From Streptomyces sp. CC208A (GTDB taxonomy: Bacteria > Actinomycetota > Actinomycetes > Streptomycetales > Streptomycetaceae), in NCBI RefSeq assembly GCF_030010625.1, contig NZ_JASCXN010000016.1, positions 1 through 64,000 on the forward strand: a stretch of DNA of 64,000 nt, read 5' to 3'. Made by a program: the position numbers and the translations under genes. Of this stretch, positions 16,781 to 25,513 are shown piece by piece; the stretch's first letter is position 1; each line of letters starts with the position of its first letter. The notes under the pieces are model-generated. The model was not told the DNA's origin. It saw only the letters and a list, made by a program, of their open reading frames with translations, and ran no database searches.

Positions 16781-17767
16781 ATGACGTACCTGATCACCGG
16801 CGGTGCCGGTTACATCGGCGCGCACGTGGTCCGGGCCATGACGGCGGCGGGGGAGCGGGTCGTGGTCCTCGACGACCTTTCGACCGGATACGCCCACCGG
16901 GTTCCCGAGGGCGTGCCCCTCGTGGTCGGTTCCACCCTGGACCGCGAACTGCTCGACCGGACGCTCGCCGAGCACACCGTCACCGGCGTCGTCCACCTCG
17001 CGGCGAAGAAGCAGGTCGGCGAGTCCGTCGAACTGCCGCTGCACTACTACCGCGAGAACGTCATCGGCCTCACCGTCCTCCTGGAGGCGGTCGCCGCGGC
17101 CGGCGTGCGCAACTTCCTCTTCTCCTCCTCCGCCGCCGTGTACGGCATGCCGGACGTCGACCTCGTCACCGAGGAGACCCCCTGCCTCCCGCTCAGCCCG
17201 TACGGCGAGACCAAGCTCGCGGGCGAGTGGCTGGTCCGCGCGGCGGGCCAGGCGCACGGCATCGCCACCGCCTGCCTGCGCTACTTCAACGTGGCAGGCG
17301 CGGCCACCCCCGAGCTCGCCGACACCGGCGTCTTCAACCTGGTGCCGATGGTCTTCGAGCGGCTCGACGCCGGCGAGGCCCCCCGGATCTTCGGTGACGA
17401 CTACGCCACCCCGGACGGCACCTGCATCCGCGACTACATCCACGTGGAGGACCTCGCGGACGCGCACCTCGTCGCCGCCCGCAAGCTCGCCGAGTGGGCC
17501 GAGGCCGGCGAGCCGCGCGACCTCACCGTCAACATCGGCCGCGGCGAGGGCGTCTCCGTCACCGAGATGGTCAAGCTGATCAACGAGATCACCGAGCACA
17601 CCACCGAGCCGGTCGTCACCCCGCGCCGCCCCGGCGACCCGGCCCGCGTCGTCGCCTCCGCCGACCGCATCGCCGCCGAGCTGGGCTGGAAGGCGCGGTA
17701 CGACGTCCGCGACATGATCGGCTCCGCCTGGGCGGGCTGGACCGCCCGCCGCGGCACCGCCGGCTGA
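16781..17767 (+). CDS. galE: UDP-glucose 4-epimerase
   Basis: Extended short-chain dehydrogenase that interconverts UDP-glucose and UDP-galactose. 328 residues: the NAD-binding GGAGYIGAHVVRAM is at the N-terminus, with the catalytic SSSAAVYG and YGETKLAGE (YxxxK) and the RDYIHVEDLADAH segment. ATG 16781 follows GGGGAG. Divergent from the Stealth gene, it can supply galactosyl donor to neighbouring glycosyltransferases. A bidirectional-looking hairpin follows. Confidence 0.95.
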   Translation: MTYLITGGAGYIGAHVVRAMTAAGERVVVLDDLSTGYAHRVPEGVPLVVGSTLDRELLDRTLAEHTVTGVVHLAAKKQVGESVELPLHYYRENVIGLTVLLEAVAAAGVRNFLFSSSAAVYGMPDVDLVTEETPCLPLSPYGETKLAGEWLVRAAGQAHGIATACLRYFNVAGAATPELADTGVFNLVPMVFERLDAGEAPRIFGDDYATPDGTCIRDYIHVEDLADAHLVAARKLAEWAEAGEPRDLTVNIGRGEGVSVTEMVKLINEITEHTTEPVVTPRRPGDPARVVASADRIAAELGWKARYDVRDMIGSAWAGWTARRGTAG

Positions 17768-17789
17768 GCCCCTTCCGCACCGTGCCACG

Positions 17790-17818
17790 GCCCCCTCGTG
17801 CGTCTCGTACGAGGGGGC
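17790..17818 (+). terminator. hairpin terminator after galE
   Basis: GCCCCCTCGT (17790-17799) pairs with ACGAGGGGGC (17809-17818). Confidence 0.75.
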
Positions 17819-17883
17819 TGTTCGCCGTGCGGACGTCGCTCCCGCGGCACGTGCCGTTCATCTCCCGGCGATCCGATGGACCC

Positions 17884-18342
17884 ATGCGAGACCAGCTCGG
17901 CCAGATCATCCGCTTCGGGGTGGTGGGCGGGATCAACACCGGCACCTTCTTCGGCTGCTACCTGCTCCTCCACCCCTGGATGCCGTACTTCGCCGCGTAC
18001 ACCCTCGCCTTCCTGTTCAGCATGGTGGGCTCCTTCTTCCTCAACACGTACTTCACCTACCGCACCCGCCCCACCTGGAAGAAGTTCGCCCTCTTCCCCC
18101 TCACCAACCTCACCAACTACCTCGTGCAGAGCGTCGGCTTGTACGCGCTCGTCACCTGGGCCGGCATGGACGACCGGATCGCGCCACTCGTGGCCGCGGT
18201 CGTCGCCATCCCCTTCACCTACCTGATCTCCCGCCGGATCCTCGTCAGCAGGGCCCCCGGGGGGCCGGACGGCGGTCCAGGGAGGGAGAACGGCGGTCCG
18301 GGGAGCGGAACGGAGGAGCGGCAGCCGTCCCGGCTCGCGTAG
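17884..18342 (+). CDS. GtrA family membrane protein
   Basis: 152 residues with four transmembrane segments: RFGVVGGINTGTFFGCYLLL, the AYTLAFLFSMVGSFFLNTYF region, LTNYLVQSVGLYALVTWAG and LVAAVVAIPFTYLISRRIL. GtrA-like proteins help present or flip polyprenyl-phosphate sugars for surface glycan modification. The Gly/Pro-rich tail after residue ~125 is encoded by a GGTCC-type microrepeat. ATG 17884 starts at MRDQLGQIIRFG; the SD is weak. Its position beside galE and the Stealth genes suggests the same glycan pathway. Confidence 0.88.
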   Translation: MRDQLGQIIRFGVVGGINTGTFFGCYLLLHPWMPYFAAYTLAFLFSMVGSFFLNTYFTYRTRPTWKKFALFPLTNLTNYLVQSVGLYALVTWAGMDDRIAPLVAAVVAIPFTYLISRRILVSRAPGGPDGGPGRENGGPGSGTEERQPSRLA

Positions 18343-18404
18343 ATTGCCCCTCGCGACCGTGCCGGGAGCGCACGGCGCCGGAACAGCGAGCGAGGACGGC
18401 CCAG

Positions 18405-19661
18405 GTGGCGACGGAGATGGCGACGGTGCAGCAGGACATGAACCGACAGGACGCGACCCCGCCCGCCGAGACCCCGCAGACCGGGACCCCGTCCTCCGTG
18501 ACCCCGTCCTCCGTGACCCCGCAGAGCGCCCTCTCGCCCGCCGTGGCCCGCCCGTTCGTCACCGAGGCGCGGCGGATCGTCGTCAAGGTCGGCTCCTCCT
18601 CCCTCACCACCGCCGCCGGCGGCCTCGACGCCGACCGGGTCGACGCCCTCGTCGACGTCCTCGCCAAGGTCCGCAGCGGCGGCGAGAAGGAGATCGTGCT
18701 GGTCTCCTCCGGCGCCATCGCCGCCGGCCTCGCCCCCCTCGGCCTCACCCGCCGCCCCAAGGACCTGGCCCGCCAGCAGGCCGCCGCCAGCGTCGGCCAG
18801 GGCCTCCTCGTCGCCCGCTACACCGCCTCCTTCGCGCGCTACGGCGTCCGCGTCGGCCAAGTGCTGCTCACCACCGACGACACCAGCCGCCGCGCCCACT
18901 ACCGCAACGCCTACCGCACCCTCGACCAGCTCCTCGCCATGGGCGCGCTGCCGGTCGTCAACGAGAACGACACCGTCGCCACCGACGAGATCCGCTTCGG
19001 CGACAACGACCGGCTCGCCGCCCTCGTCGCCCACCTCGTCCGCGCCGACCTCCTCGTCCTCCTCTCCGACGTCGACGGCCTCTACGACGGCGACCCCGCC
19101 AAGCCCGGCACCTCCCGGATCGCCGAGGTCGGCGGCCCGCAGGACATCGCCCACGTCGAGATCGGCTCCGCGGGCAAGGCCGGCGTCGGCACCGGCGGCA
19201 TGGTCACCAAGGTCGAGGCCGCCCGGATCGCCGCCGCCGCCGGCATCCCCGTCGTCCTCACCTCCGCCAGCCGCGCCGCCGACGCCCTCGCCGGGCGCGA
19301 CACCGGCACCTACTTCCACCGCACCGGCCGCCGCTCCGCCGACCGCCTCCTCTGGCTCGCCCACGCCTCCACCCCGCAGGGCCACCTCGGCCTCGACGAC
19401 GGAGCCGTACGGGCCGTGCTCGAGGGCAAGAAGTCGCTGCTCGCCGCCGGTGTCACCGCCGTCGAGGGCGACTTCGTCGCCGGCGACCCCGTCGAACTCC
19501 GCGACGCCACCGGCCGCCCCGTCGCCCGAGGCCTCGTCAACTTCGACGCCAAGGAGCTCCCCCGGATGCTGGGCCGCTCCACGCGCGAACTCGCCAGGGA
19601 GCTCGGCCCCGAGTACGAGCGCGAGGTCGTCCACCGCGACGACCTCGTCGTCCTCGGCTGA
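18405..19661 (+). CDS. proB: glutamate 5-kinase
   Basis: First enzyme of proline synthesis, phosphorylating glutamate. Amino-acid kinase domain from ~residue 57 (RRIVVKVGSSSL), with VLVSSGAIAAGLAPLG, VVNENDTVATDEIRFGDND and SDVDGLY; a C-terminal PUA domain lies at ~310-400. GTG 18405 is supported by GAGGA at 8 bases; in-frame ATGs at 18417 and 18438 are alternatives. The ~50-residue N-terminal extension is low-complexity with a TPSSV repeat encoded by a 15-bp DNA duplication. One gene separates it from proA. Confidence 0.96.
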   Translation: MATEMATVQQDMNRQDATPPAETPQTGTPSSVTPSSVTPQSALSPAVARPFVTEARRIVVKVGSSSLTTAAGGLDADRVDALVDVLAKVRSGGEKEIVLVSSGAIAAGLAPLGLTRRPKDLARQQAAASVGQGLLVARYTASFARYGVRVGQVLLTTDDTSRRAHYRNAYRTLDQLLAMGALPVVNENDTVATDEIRFGDNDRLAALVAHLVRADLLVLLSDVDGLYDGDPAKPGTSRIAEVGGPQDIAHVEIGSAGKAGVGTGGMVTKVEAARIAAAAGIPVVLTSASRAADALAGRDTGTYFHRTGRRSADRLLWLAHASTPQGHLGLDDGAVRAVLEGKKSLLAAGVTAVEGDFVAGDPVELRDATGRPVARGLVNFDAKELPRMLGRSTRELARELGPEYEREVVHRDDLVVLG

Positions 19662-19857
19662 GCCCCGGCCGAGAGACGACCCGCGTCCGGTGCGGAAGCC
19701 CATGCGAAACCGCCGCCGAAACGGCTGAAACTCCTGCCATCCGGAAGGGACCTTTACCAAAACCGCCCCATGCGGCGGCTCGGACTGGTCAACTTTGTCT
19801 CGGGGGTAACGAGCAACGCGGGGTACAGCACCACACGCATCACACAGGAGGCCGCCG

Positions 19858-20364
19858 GTGAGACGAGCGCGCCCAGGGGCACCGCCCCGCGGGACGGCCG
19901 AACGCGCCCTGACGAGTGTCGGGGCCGGAGCCGACTTCGACGCGGCACGGGACAGGGCCGCGGGAGGCGAGAGCACAGCAGCCGAGACGGGCACACGGGA
20001 CGGCGGCGCGGGGGAGCGCCCCCTGTCCAAGCTGTGGCACGTCACCCTCAGCGTGTCCGGCGTCGAGGCACCGCTGAAGGAGGTGCGCCGCGGGCTCGAA
20101 CAGCTGGCCCACGACCACCCCTTCCTGCTGACCAGCCGCTACGCCAACGACCACGCCGAGATCCGGTACTGGGAGGAGGCCCGCGACCTGCACGACGCGG
20201 CCGCCGTCGCCCTGCGCCTGTGGGGCGAGCACCGGCAGACCGCGAAGCTCCCGCCCTGGGAGATCGTCGGCCTGGAGGTCATCGACCGGGAGACCTACCA
20301 CCAGCGGATCGCGGAGGGCTACGGCCCGCCGCCCGCCGCCCCGGTTGGCGTCCACCCCTACTGA
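19858..20364 (+). CDS. conserved hypothetical protein between proB and proA
   Basis: 168 residues of unknown function. The first ~55 are disordered; the conserved part starts at KLWHVTLSVSGVEAPLKEV and includes EQLAHDHPFLLTSRYANDHA, EIRYWEEARDLHDAAAVALR and the tail EGYGPPPAAPVGVHPY. No enzyme motif or membrane segment. GTG 19858 has a perfect AGGAGG at 6 bases. Found at this position in Streptomyces genomes as I know them. Position suggests cotranscription with proline genes, but the 196-base gap before it could hold its own promoter. Confidence 0.8.
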   Translation: MRRARPGAPPRGTAERALTSVGAGADFDAARDRAAGGESTAAETGTRDGGAGERPLSKLWHVTLSVSGVEAPLKEVRRGLEQLAHDHPFLLTSRYANDHAEIRYWEEARDLHDAAAVALRLWGEHRQTAKLPPWEIVGLEVIDRETYHQRIAEGYGPPPAAPVGVHPY

Positions 20365-20377
20365 CCCGATCCCCGGG

Positions 20378-20425
20378 GTCCGTACGGCCGTCCGTACGGC
20401 CGTACGTACGGCTGTCCGTACAGCG
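20378..20425. repeat. four 12-bp GTCCGTACGGCC-type repeats before proA
   Basis: Units at 20378, 20390, 20402 and 20414: the first two are identical, the others have 1-3 changes. They contain the palindrome CCGTACGG. The array ends ~67 bases before the proA -10 box and could be a multi-site operator or a neutral microsatellite. Confidence 0.75.
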
Positions 20426-20491
20426 ACACGGGCGCGTCTCGCACTGCGGGATGCGCCCGTCGCACGTTCCGGGTGTGCCCGTCCGTGCCAG

Positions 20492-20497
20492 TACCCT
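20492..20497 (+). promoter_or_regulatory. -10 box of leaderless proA transcript
   Basis: TACCCT ends exactly 6 bases before ATG 20504, so the transcript should begin at the start codon. No Shine-Dalgarno sequence is present. Confidence 0.6.
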
Positions 20498-20503
20498 GCG
20501 GAC

Positions 20504-21787
20504 ATGACCTCGCTCACGCCCCTCGACAACCTGACCCCGGTCACCCGGGCCGCCCACCGAGCCCGCGCCGCCGCCGCGCAGATCGCGCCACTGCCGCGCT
20601 CGGCCAAGGACGAAGCCCTCCTCGCGATCGCGGACGCCCTGGAGGCCCGCACCGCGGAGATCGTCGAGGCCAACGCCGAGGACATCGCCAAGGCCCGCGA
20701 GGCCGGCACCAGCGAGTCGATCATCGACCGGCTCACCCTCACCCCCGAGCGGGTCCGCGCCATCGCCGCCGACGTCCGCCACGTCGCCGCCCTGCCCGAC
20801 CCGGTCGGCGAGGTCGTCCGCGGCTCCACCCTCCCCAACGGCCTCGACCTCCGCCAGGTCCGCGTCCCCCTCGGCGTCGTCGGCATCATCTACGAGGCCC
20901 GCCCCAACGTCACCGTCGACGCCGCCGCCCTCTGCCTCAAGGCCGGCAACGCCGTCCTGCTCCGCGGCTCCTCCTCCGCCTACGCCTCCAACACCGCCCT
21001 GGTGGAGGTCCTGCGCGACGCCATCGATGGTGTGGGGCTGCCCGCCGACGCGATCCAGCTCGTCCCCGGCGAGTCCCGCGACTCCGTCCGCGAGCTCATG
21101 CGCGCCCGCGGCCTCGTCGACGTCCTCATCCCCCGCGGCGGCGCCTCCCTCATCCGGACGGTCGTCGAGGAGTCCACCGTCCCGGTCATCGAGACCGGCA
21201 CCGGCAACTGCCACGTCTACGTCGACGCCGAGGCCGACCTCGACATGGCCGTCGACATCCTGATCAACTCCAAGGCCCAGCGGGTCAGCGTCTGCAACGC
21301 CGCCGAGACCCTCCTCGTCCACCGGGACGTCGCCGACGCCTTCCTGCCCCGCGCCCTCGACGCGCTCGCCGAGGCCGGCGTCACCGTCCACGCCGACGAG
21401 CGGGTCCTCGCCCGTGCCGAGGGCACCAAGGCCACCGTCGTCCCCGCCACCCCCGAGGACTGGGAGACCGAGTACCTCTCCCACGACATCGCCGCCGCCG
21501 TGGTCGACTCCCTCGACCAGGCCGTCGAGCACATCCGCAGGTGGACCTCCGGCCACACCGAGGCCATCGTCACCACCTCGCAGGCCGCCGCCCGCCGCTT
21601 CACCCAGCTGGTCGACTCCACCACGGTCGCCGTGAACGCCTCCACCCGCTTCACGGACGGCGGCCAGTTCGGCTTCGGAGCCGAGATCGGCATCTCCACC
21701 CAGAAGCTCCACGCCCGCGGCCCCATGGGCCTTCCGGAGCTCACCTCCACCAAGTACATCGTCACCGGCGACGGTCACATCCGATAA
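20504..21787 (+). CDS. proA: glutamate-5-semialdehyde dehydrogenase
   Basis: Gamma-glutamyl phosphate reductase, second step of proline synthesis. 427 residues of family-typical length, with GVVGIIYEARPNVTVDAA, KAGNAVLLRGSSSA, ETGTGNCHVYVD and the catalytic-cysteine segment QRVSVCNAAETLLVH, then FTDGGQFGFGAEIGISTQKL. Start at MTSLTPLDNLTP; a TACCCT -10 box 6 bases upstream predicts leaderless expression independent of proB. Confidence 0.97.
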   Translation: MTSLTPLDNLTPVTRAAHRARAAAAQIAPLPRSAKDEALLAIADALEARTAEIVEANAEDIAKAREAGTSESIIDRLTLTPERVRAIAADVRHVAALPDPVGEVVRGSTLPNGLDLRQVRVPLGVVGIIYEARPNVTVDAAALCLKAGNAVLLRGSSSAYASNTALVEVLRDAIDGVGLPADAIQLVPGESRDSVRELMRARGLVDVLIPRGGASLIRTVVEESTVPVIETGTGNCHVYVDAEADLDMAVDILINSKAQRVSVCNAAETLLVHRDVADAFLPRALDALAEAGVTVHADERVLARAEGTKATVVPATPEDWETEYLSHDIAAAVVDSLDQAVEHIRRWTSGHTEAIVTTSQAAARRFTQLVDSTTVAVNASTRFTDGGQFGFGAEIGISTQKLHARGPMGLPELTSTKYIVTGDGHIR

Positions 21788-21873
21788 CACCACCTCGCAC
21801 CCCTCCTTTCGGTACGGGTCGGTACGGGCGGGGAGACTTCGCACTCTCCCTGCCCAAACCCCCCTCCCCGGTC

Positions 21874-21879
21874 TACTCT
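21874..21879 (+). promoter_or_regulatory. -10 box of the leaderless 21886 gene
   Basis: TACTCT followed by 6 bases and GTG 21886. Confidence 0.6.
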
Positions 21880-21885
21880 GAATCC

Positions 21886-22482
21886 GTGCCGGACGACGTG
21901 GGGGGCAGGCCGTCCCCGAACGGCTGGGAGCCCGACGACGAGCGCGGAGGCGCCGCCGAGGGCCACTGGGACGTGGCCTTCGACGAGGAGTTCGTCCGGG
22001 CCGCCACCGTCCACGAGCCGACGGCCGTCGAACGCCTCCTCGCCGCCGCCCAGGCCCGCGCCGAGGCCGAGGCCGCCCGTGCCCACGCCGGTCGCGGCTC
22101 CGCCGACGACGACCTCTGCGAGGACGGCCCCGACCCCCTCGGCCCCACCTACGAGCCCGACGACATCGGCGACGACGCCAGCCCCTACGGCCGCCACGGC
22201 GGCGCCCTGCGCCCCTACCGGGGCAGCGCCCGCTGGCACCGCCCGGTCGCCTGGATCCTCGCCCTCCTCATGGGCCTCGGCATGGTGGCCCTCGCCTTCA
22301 CCGCCGTCTACCGGGGAGCCGCCGCCAACCGGCAGGACCAGGTCCCCCCGGCCTCCACCGGCGTCGACCAGCCCCAGCCGGCCCCGCCCGCCGCCTCCCC
22401 GGCCGCCGCTCCCCCGCCACCGGTCCTCACCGGCACCCCCGCGACCGCCCCGCAGGCCCCCGCCGCACCCCGCACCCCCTGA
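21886..22482 (+). CDS. SCO2584-type spore wall biosynthesis protein
   Basis: 198 residues: an acidic cytoplasmic N-terminus with VAFDEEFVRAATVHEPTAVE, a coiled alpha region rich in Ala/Glu, one membrane helix (VAWILALLMGLGMVALAFTA, ~residue 120-140) and a Pro/Ala-rich outer tail. The arrangement and N-terminal motif match the Streptomyces family named after SCO2584, which has been linked to spore-wall synthesis; I rely on memory of that family. The next gene encodes a related N-terminal motif. Leaderless GTG start. Confidence 0.78.
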   Translation: MPDDVGGRPSPNGWEPDDERGGAAEGHWDVAFDEEFVRAATVHEPTAVERLLAAAQARAEAEAARAHAGRGSADDDLCEDGPDPLGPTYEPDDIGDDASPYGRHGGALRPYRGSARWHRPVAWILALLMGLGMVALAFTAVYRGAAANRQDQVPPASTGVDQPQPAPPAASPAAAPPPPVLTGTPATAPQAPAAPRTP

Positions 22483-22585
22483 CGCCACCCGGACGGCGGC
22501 ACGGCCGACCGGAACCACCACCCCGGTGGCGGAAAACTTCCGGACTTGTCGTGTACCTGGGCGTTTACCGAAGCCCCCGCCGACC

Positions 22586-22591
22586 TACCCT
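22586..22591 (+). promoter_or_regulatory. -10 box of the leaderless 22598 gene
   Basis: TACCCT followed by 6 bases and ATG 22598. Confidence 0.6.
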
Positions 22592-22597
22592 GAAGGT

Positions 22598-23677
22598 ATG
22601 GCAGGGCGTGGCGACCCGCCTGAGGGGAATCCCGAGGGAGTCCCCGGCGGAGAGGACGAGTACCGGTCCCTCGTCTTCGACGAGGCGTTCGTCCGCGCTG
22701 CCCACCTCCAGGAGTACTCGGCCCAGGAACGGATGGGCGAGCACGCCCTCGCCGTCCGCAGCCGCCCCGGCCCCGTCGGCCGCCGTGGCTCCGGCCAGGC
22801 CCTCCTGCTGGTCCTGCTGATCCTCCTCGCCTTCGGCACGGCCGTCTTCCTCGGCCTGCGCAACCCCTACCAGCCCCCGCCCGACCAGCGCGCCGAGCCG
22901 CTGCGTACCACCGTCGTCCCGCTCGCCCCGCAGGGCCCCGTCCCCGGCGGAGACCCCGCGAGGCTCCTCGCCCGCAGCCCCGCCGCCGAGTACCGCACCG
23001 GCGCCGCCGGCATCGACCTCCCCGTCGCCGGACGCACCACCCACTTCTCCGAGGGGCAGGTCGTCACCGCCCTCAGCATCGCCAAGGACTACCTGGTCGC
23101 CTCCTCCCTGGAGCCCGACGTCCTCGCGGGACAGACCGTCCGCCCCGCCCGCCTGCTGCTCGACCCCGACCAGCTCGCCCAGTTCGACCGCAGCGTCGAA
23201 TCACCCGCCGACGACGGCCGGCACGCCGTCGCCGCCTGGGTGGTCCGCTTCGACCCCCGTGAGGTCGCCGTCGCCGAGCCCGCACCCCGCGTCCAGGGCA
23301 CCCTCCGCTTCGCCGAGAGCACCCCCGACACCCTGGACGTCACCGCCGACCACACCTTCACCTACGTGCTGCGTCCCGCCGCCCAGGGCTCCGGCGCCGT
23401 CGCCGCGGCCTCGCTCTTCACGGTCCACCGCACCCTGCACCTCCGCTTCGACCGCGAGGACCTGCGCATGCACCGGGCCGAGCTGCTGACCAGTACCGTC
23501 GAAGCCGGACCGCAGGCCTGCGGCGCCGACACCGGCGGCGGGCTCAGGCCGCTCCTGGCCGACGCCGAAGCCCCGGCGAAGAGCGGACCGGCCCTCACCG
23601 ATCCCTACGCCACCGACCGGCCCGCGGCCCCCGCTCTCTGCGGAGCCCTCGACCCGGCCGCCCAGCCCAAGCCCTGA
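22598..23677 (+). CDS. SCO2583-type membrane protein
   Basis: 359 residues. N-terminal cytoplasmic part with LVFDEAFVRAAHLQEYSAQE, one membrane helix (GQALLLVLLILLAFGTAVFL, ~67-87), then a ~270-residue extracellular domain containing STTVEAGPQACG-like secreted-protein features and few cysteines. Matches the SCO2583 family of Streptomyces membrane proteins. The cytoplasmic motif is shared with the preceding gene, suggesting a common partner. Convergent with the M48 protease gene. Confidence 0.78.
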   Translation: MAGRGDPPEGNPEGVPGGEDEYRSLVFDEAFVRAAHLQEYSAQERMGEHALAVRSRPGPVGRRGSGQALLLVLLILLAFGTAVFLGLRNPYQPPPDQRAEPLRTTVVPLAPQGPVPGGDPARLLARSPAAEYRTGAAGIDLPVAGRTTHFSEGQVVTALSIAKDYLVASSLEPDVLAGQTVRPARLLLDPDQLAQFDRSVESPADDGRHAVAAWVVRFDPREVAVAEPAPRVQGTLRFAESTPDTLDVTADHTFTYVLRPAAQGSGAVAAASLFTVHRTLHLRFDREDLRMHRAELLTSTVEAGPQACGADTGGGLRPLLADAEAPAKSGPALTDPYATDRPAAPALCGALDPAAQPKP

Positions 23678-23719
23678 CGACGCAGTTCTGACGACACGGC
23701 CTTGACGGCGCGGCCCCGA

Positions 23720-24838
23720 CTACGCGTCCGACCCCTTGCCGGAGTCCTCGCCCGTCTCCCCGTCGGCGCCCTTGCCCGGCTCCTTCCCGCCCGACCCCTT
23801 CGCCGCGCCGCCGCCGAACACCGTCCGCAGCCGTCCGCCCAGATCGCCCGCGAGGTCACCGGCCCCGCCTGCTATGTCCCCGACGAGCTTGAACAGCGGA
23901 TCCTTGCTGTCCTTCACCGTCTGCGCGTAGTGCCCGGCCGACTCCCGGAAGGAGTCCGTCACCGAGGCGTCCTTGTCCTCCGAGCGCTTCGGGTAGTGGC
24001 CGTCCATCAGCCGCTGGTAATCGCGGCTCTCCGACCACTTCTTCAGCTCCGCCGCCCGCACGGTGGTGAACGGGTGCGAGCGCGGCAGTACATTGAGGAT
24101 CTTCAGGACCGAGTCCCGCAGGTCACCGGCCTTCTCGTACTCGTCCGCCTGGGCGAGGAAGGCGTCCACGTTCATCTCGTGGAGGTGGTTGCCGCCGGCG
24201 ATCTTCATCAGGCCCCGCATCGAGGCCCGCACGTCCTGCCCGACCAGCAGGCCCGCCCGGTCGGCGGACAGCTCCGACTTGCGGAACCACTCGCGCAGCG
24301 CCGTCACCAGCGCCATCACCGCCATGTTCCCCAGCGGGATCCAGGCCACCTTCAGCGCCACGTTCGTCAGGAAGAACAGGATCGTCCGGTAGACCGCGTG
24401 GCCCGAGAGGGCATGACCGACCTCGTGGCCGATCACCGCCCGCATCTCCTCCTCGTCGAGGAGCTCGACCAGACCCGTCGTGACCACGATGATCGGCTCG
24501 TCCAGGCCCACGCACATCGCGTTCGGCACCGGGTCCTGCGTCACGTACATCGGCGGGACCTTCTCCAGGTCCAGCACATGGCACGCGTCCCTCAGCATGT
24601 CGTTGAGGTGGGAGAACTGCACGTCGCTCACCCGGACGGAGTCGGAGAGGAAGAGCAGTCTGAGGCTCCGCTCGGGCAGCAGCCCGCTCAGCGTCTTGAA
24701 CACCGTGTCGAAGCCGCTGAGCTTGCGCAGCGCCACCAGCGCCGAGCGGTCCGCCGGGTGCTCGTAGGCCCGCGAGGAGATGCCGGGGAACCGCTTGCGC
24801 TGCCTGCTCGGCACGCTCCCCTGGTGGTTCTCTGTCAT
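23720..24838 (-). CDS. M48 family metalloprotease
   Basis: Zinc metalloprotease of the HtpX/Ste24 superfamily, 372 residues. Active site VIGHEVGHALSGH (HExxH) at ~residue 140, third ligand in the SELSADRAGLL segment. Hydrophobic segments around TILFFLTNVALKVAW and MAVMALVTAL suggest membrane association beside the active site. The C-terminus is Gly/Asp/Glu-rich and disordered. ATG 24838. Probably membrane-protein quality control. Divergent from the 24969 small gene. Confidence 0.9.
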   Translation of the reverse strand: MTENHQGSVPSRQRKRFPGISSRAYEHPADRSALVALRKLSGFDTVFKTLSGLLPERSLRLLFLSDSVRVSDVQFSHLNDMLRDACHVLDLEKVPPMYVTQDPVPNAMCVGLDEPIIVVTTGLVELLDEEEMRAVIGHEVGHALSGHAVYRTILFFLTNVALKVAWIPLGNMAVMALVTALREWFRKSELSADRAGLLVGQDVRASMRGLMKIAGGNHLHEMNVDAFLAQADEYEKAGDLRDSVLKILNVLPRSHPFTTVRAAELKKWSESRDYQRLMDGHYPKRSEDKDASVTDSFRESAGHYAQTVKDSKDPLFKLVGDIAGGAGDLAGDLGGRLRTVFGGGAAKGSGGKEPGKGADGETGEDSGKGSDA

Positions 24839-24968
24839 GAACGCCCCCTGTTCGTACGAGATCGATGCTCGTCCCCCTGACGCGACCCAGCCTAGGCGCT
24901 GGCGCTACCGTGTGCCGGGAGCCTGTGGACAACTCGGGCCCTGTGGACAACCGAGGAGCACGACCGCC

Positions 24969-25199
24969 ATGCCGGAGACCGCCGCCACCGCCGCCCTCAC
25001 CGGGATCGCCGCGGCGCAGCAGGGCCTCGGCGACACGCTCCGCATCGTCCTGCTGATCTCCATGGTCGGCGGCGCCCTCCTCGCCTGGTTCCTGCTCCGC
25101 GGATACCGCCGCGGCGAGACCGCCGACGAGACCGTCGCACAGCCCGCCGACACCCCTGCCCGAGGCACGTCCGAGGGCGCGGGGGACGCCAACGCCTGA
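24969..25199 (+). CDS. small single-pass membrane protein
   Basis: 76-residue protein of unknown function: a short Ala-rich N-terminus, one membrane helix (LRIVLLISMVGGALLAWFLL, ~25-45), basic RGYRRGE stop-transfer and an acidic disordered tail. ATG 24969 is preceded by GAGGAG at ~10 bases. Its neighbour at 25285 is also a tiny membrane protein, so the two may work as a pair. Confidence 0.7.
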   Translation: MPETAATAALTGIAAAQQGLGDTLRIVLLISMVGGALLAWFLLRGYRRGETADETVAQPADTPARGTSEGAGDANA

Positions 25200-25284
25200 G
25201 TCGGCGTGAGCCCGCCGGGACGGCCCGCATACGATGTGCGCGAAGTCTCCGCTTCCACCCCCGATCGGATAGGTCCTCCCGAAG

Positions 25285-25449
25285 ATGAGCCTCCACAGCA
25301 CCGCCGCCAACCTCGTCACGCTTGCTTCCGAGGGCGCCGAGCACGGTGGCAACCACGACAGCCTCAACCCGTATGTCACGGGAGTCGGCGCCTTCCTCGC
25401 GCTGATGCTGCTGCTCTGGATCACCACCCGCTTCAACCGCGACCGCTGA
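25285..25449 (+). CDS. 54-residue membrane protein upstream of nadD
   Basis: A very short gene, MSLHSTAANLVTLASEGAEH..., with one membrane helix (VGAFLALMLLLWITTRF) near the C-terminus and the ending NRDR. The codon pattern is typical of the genome and similar proteins occur before nadD in other Streptomyces. ATG 25285 follows a modest AGGT sequence. Function unknown. Confidence 0.75.
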   Translation: MSLHSTAANLVTLASEGAEHGGNHDSLNPYVTGVGAFLALMLLLWITTRFNRDR

Positions 25450-25513
25450 GCCGGACGCCGACCGGGAGGCCGCTGAGCCGGCGTCCGCCGCCGTGCCAGT
25501 AGGCTCTGCACGC

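Noticed and set aside
20378..20425. CRISPR-like array before proA
   Set aside because: Units are 12 bp and contiguous without unique spacers; no cas genes are present.
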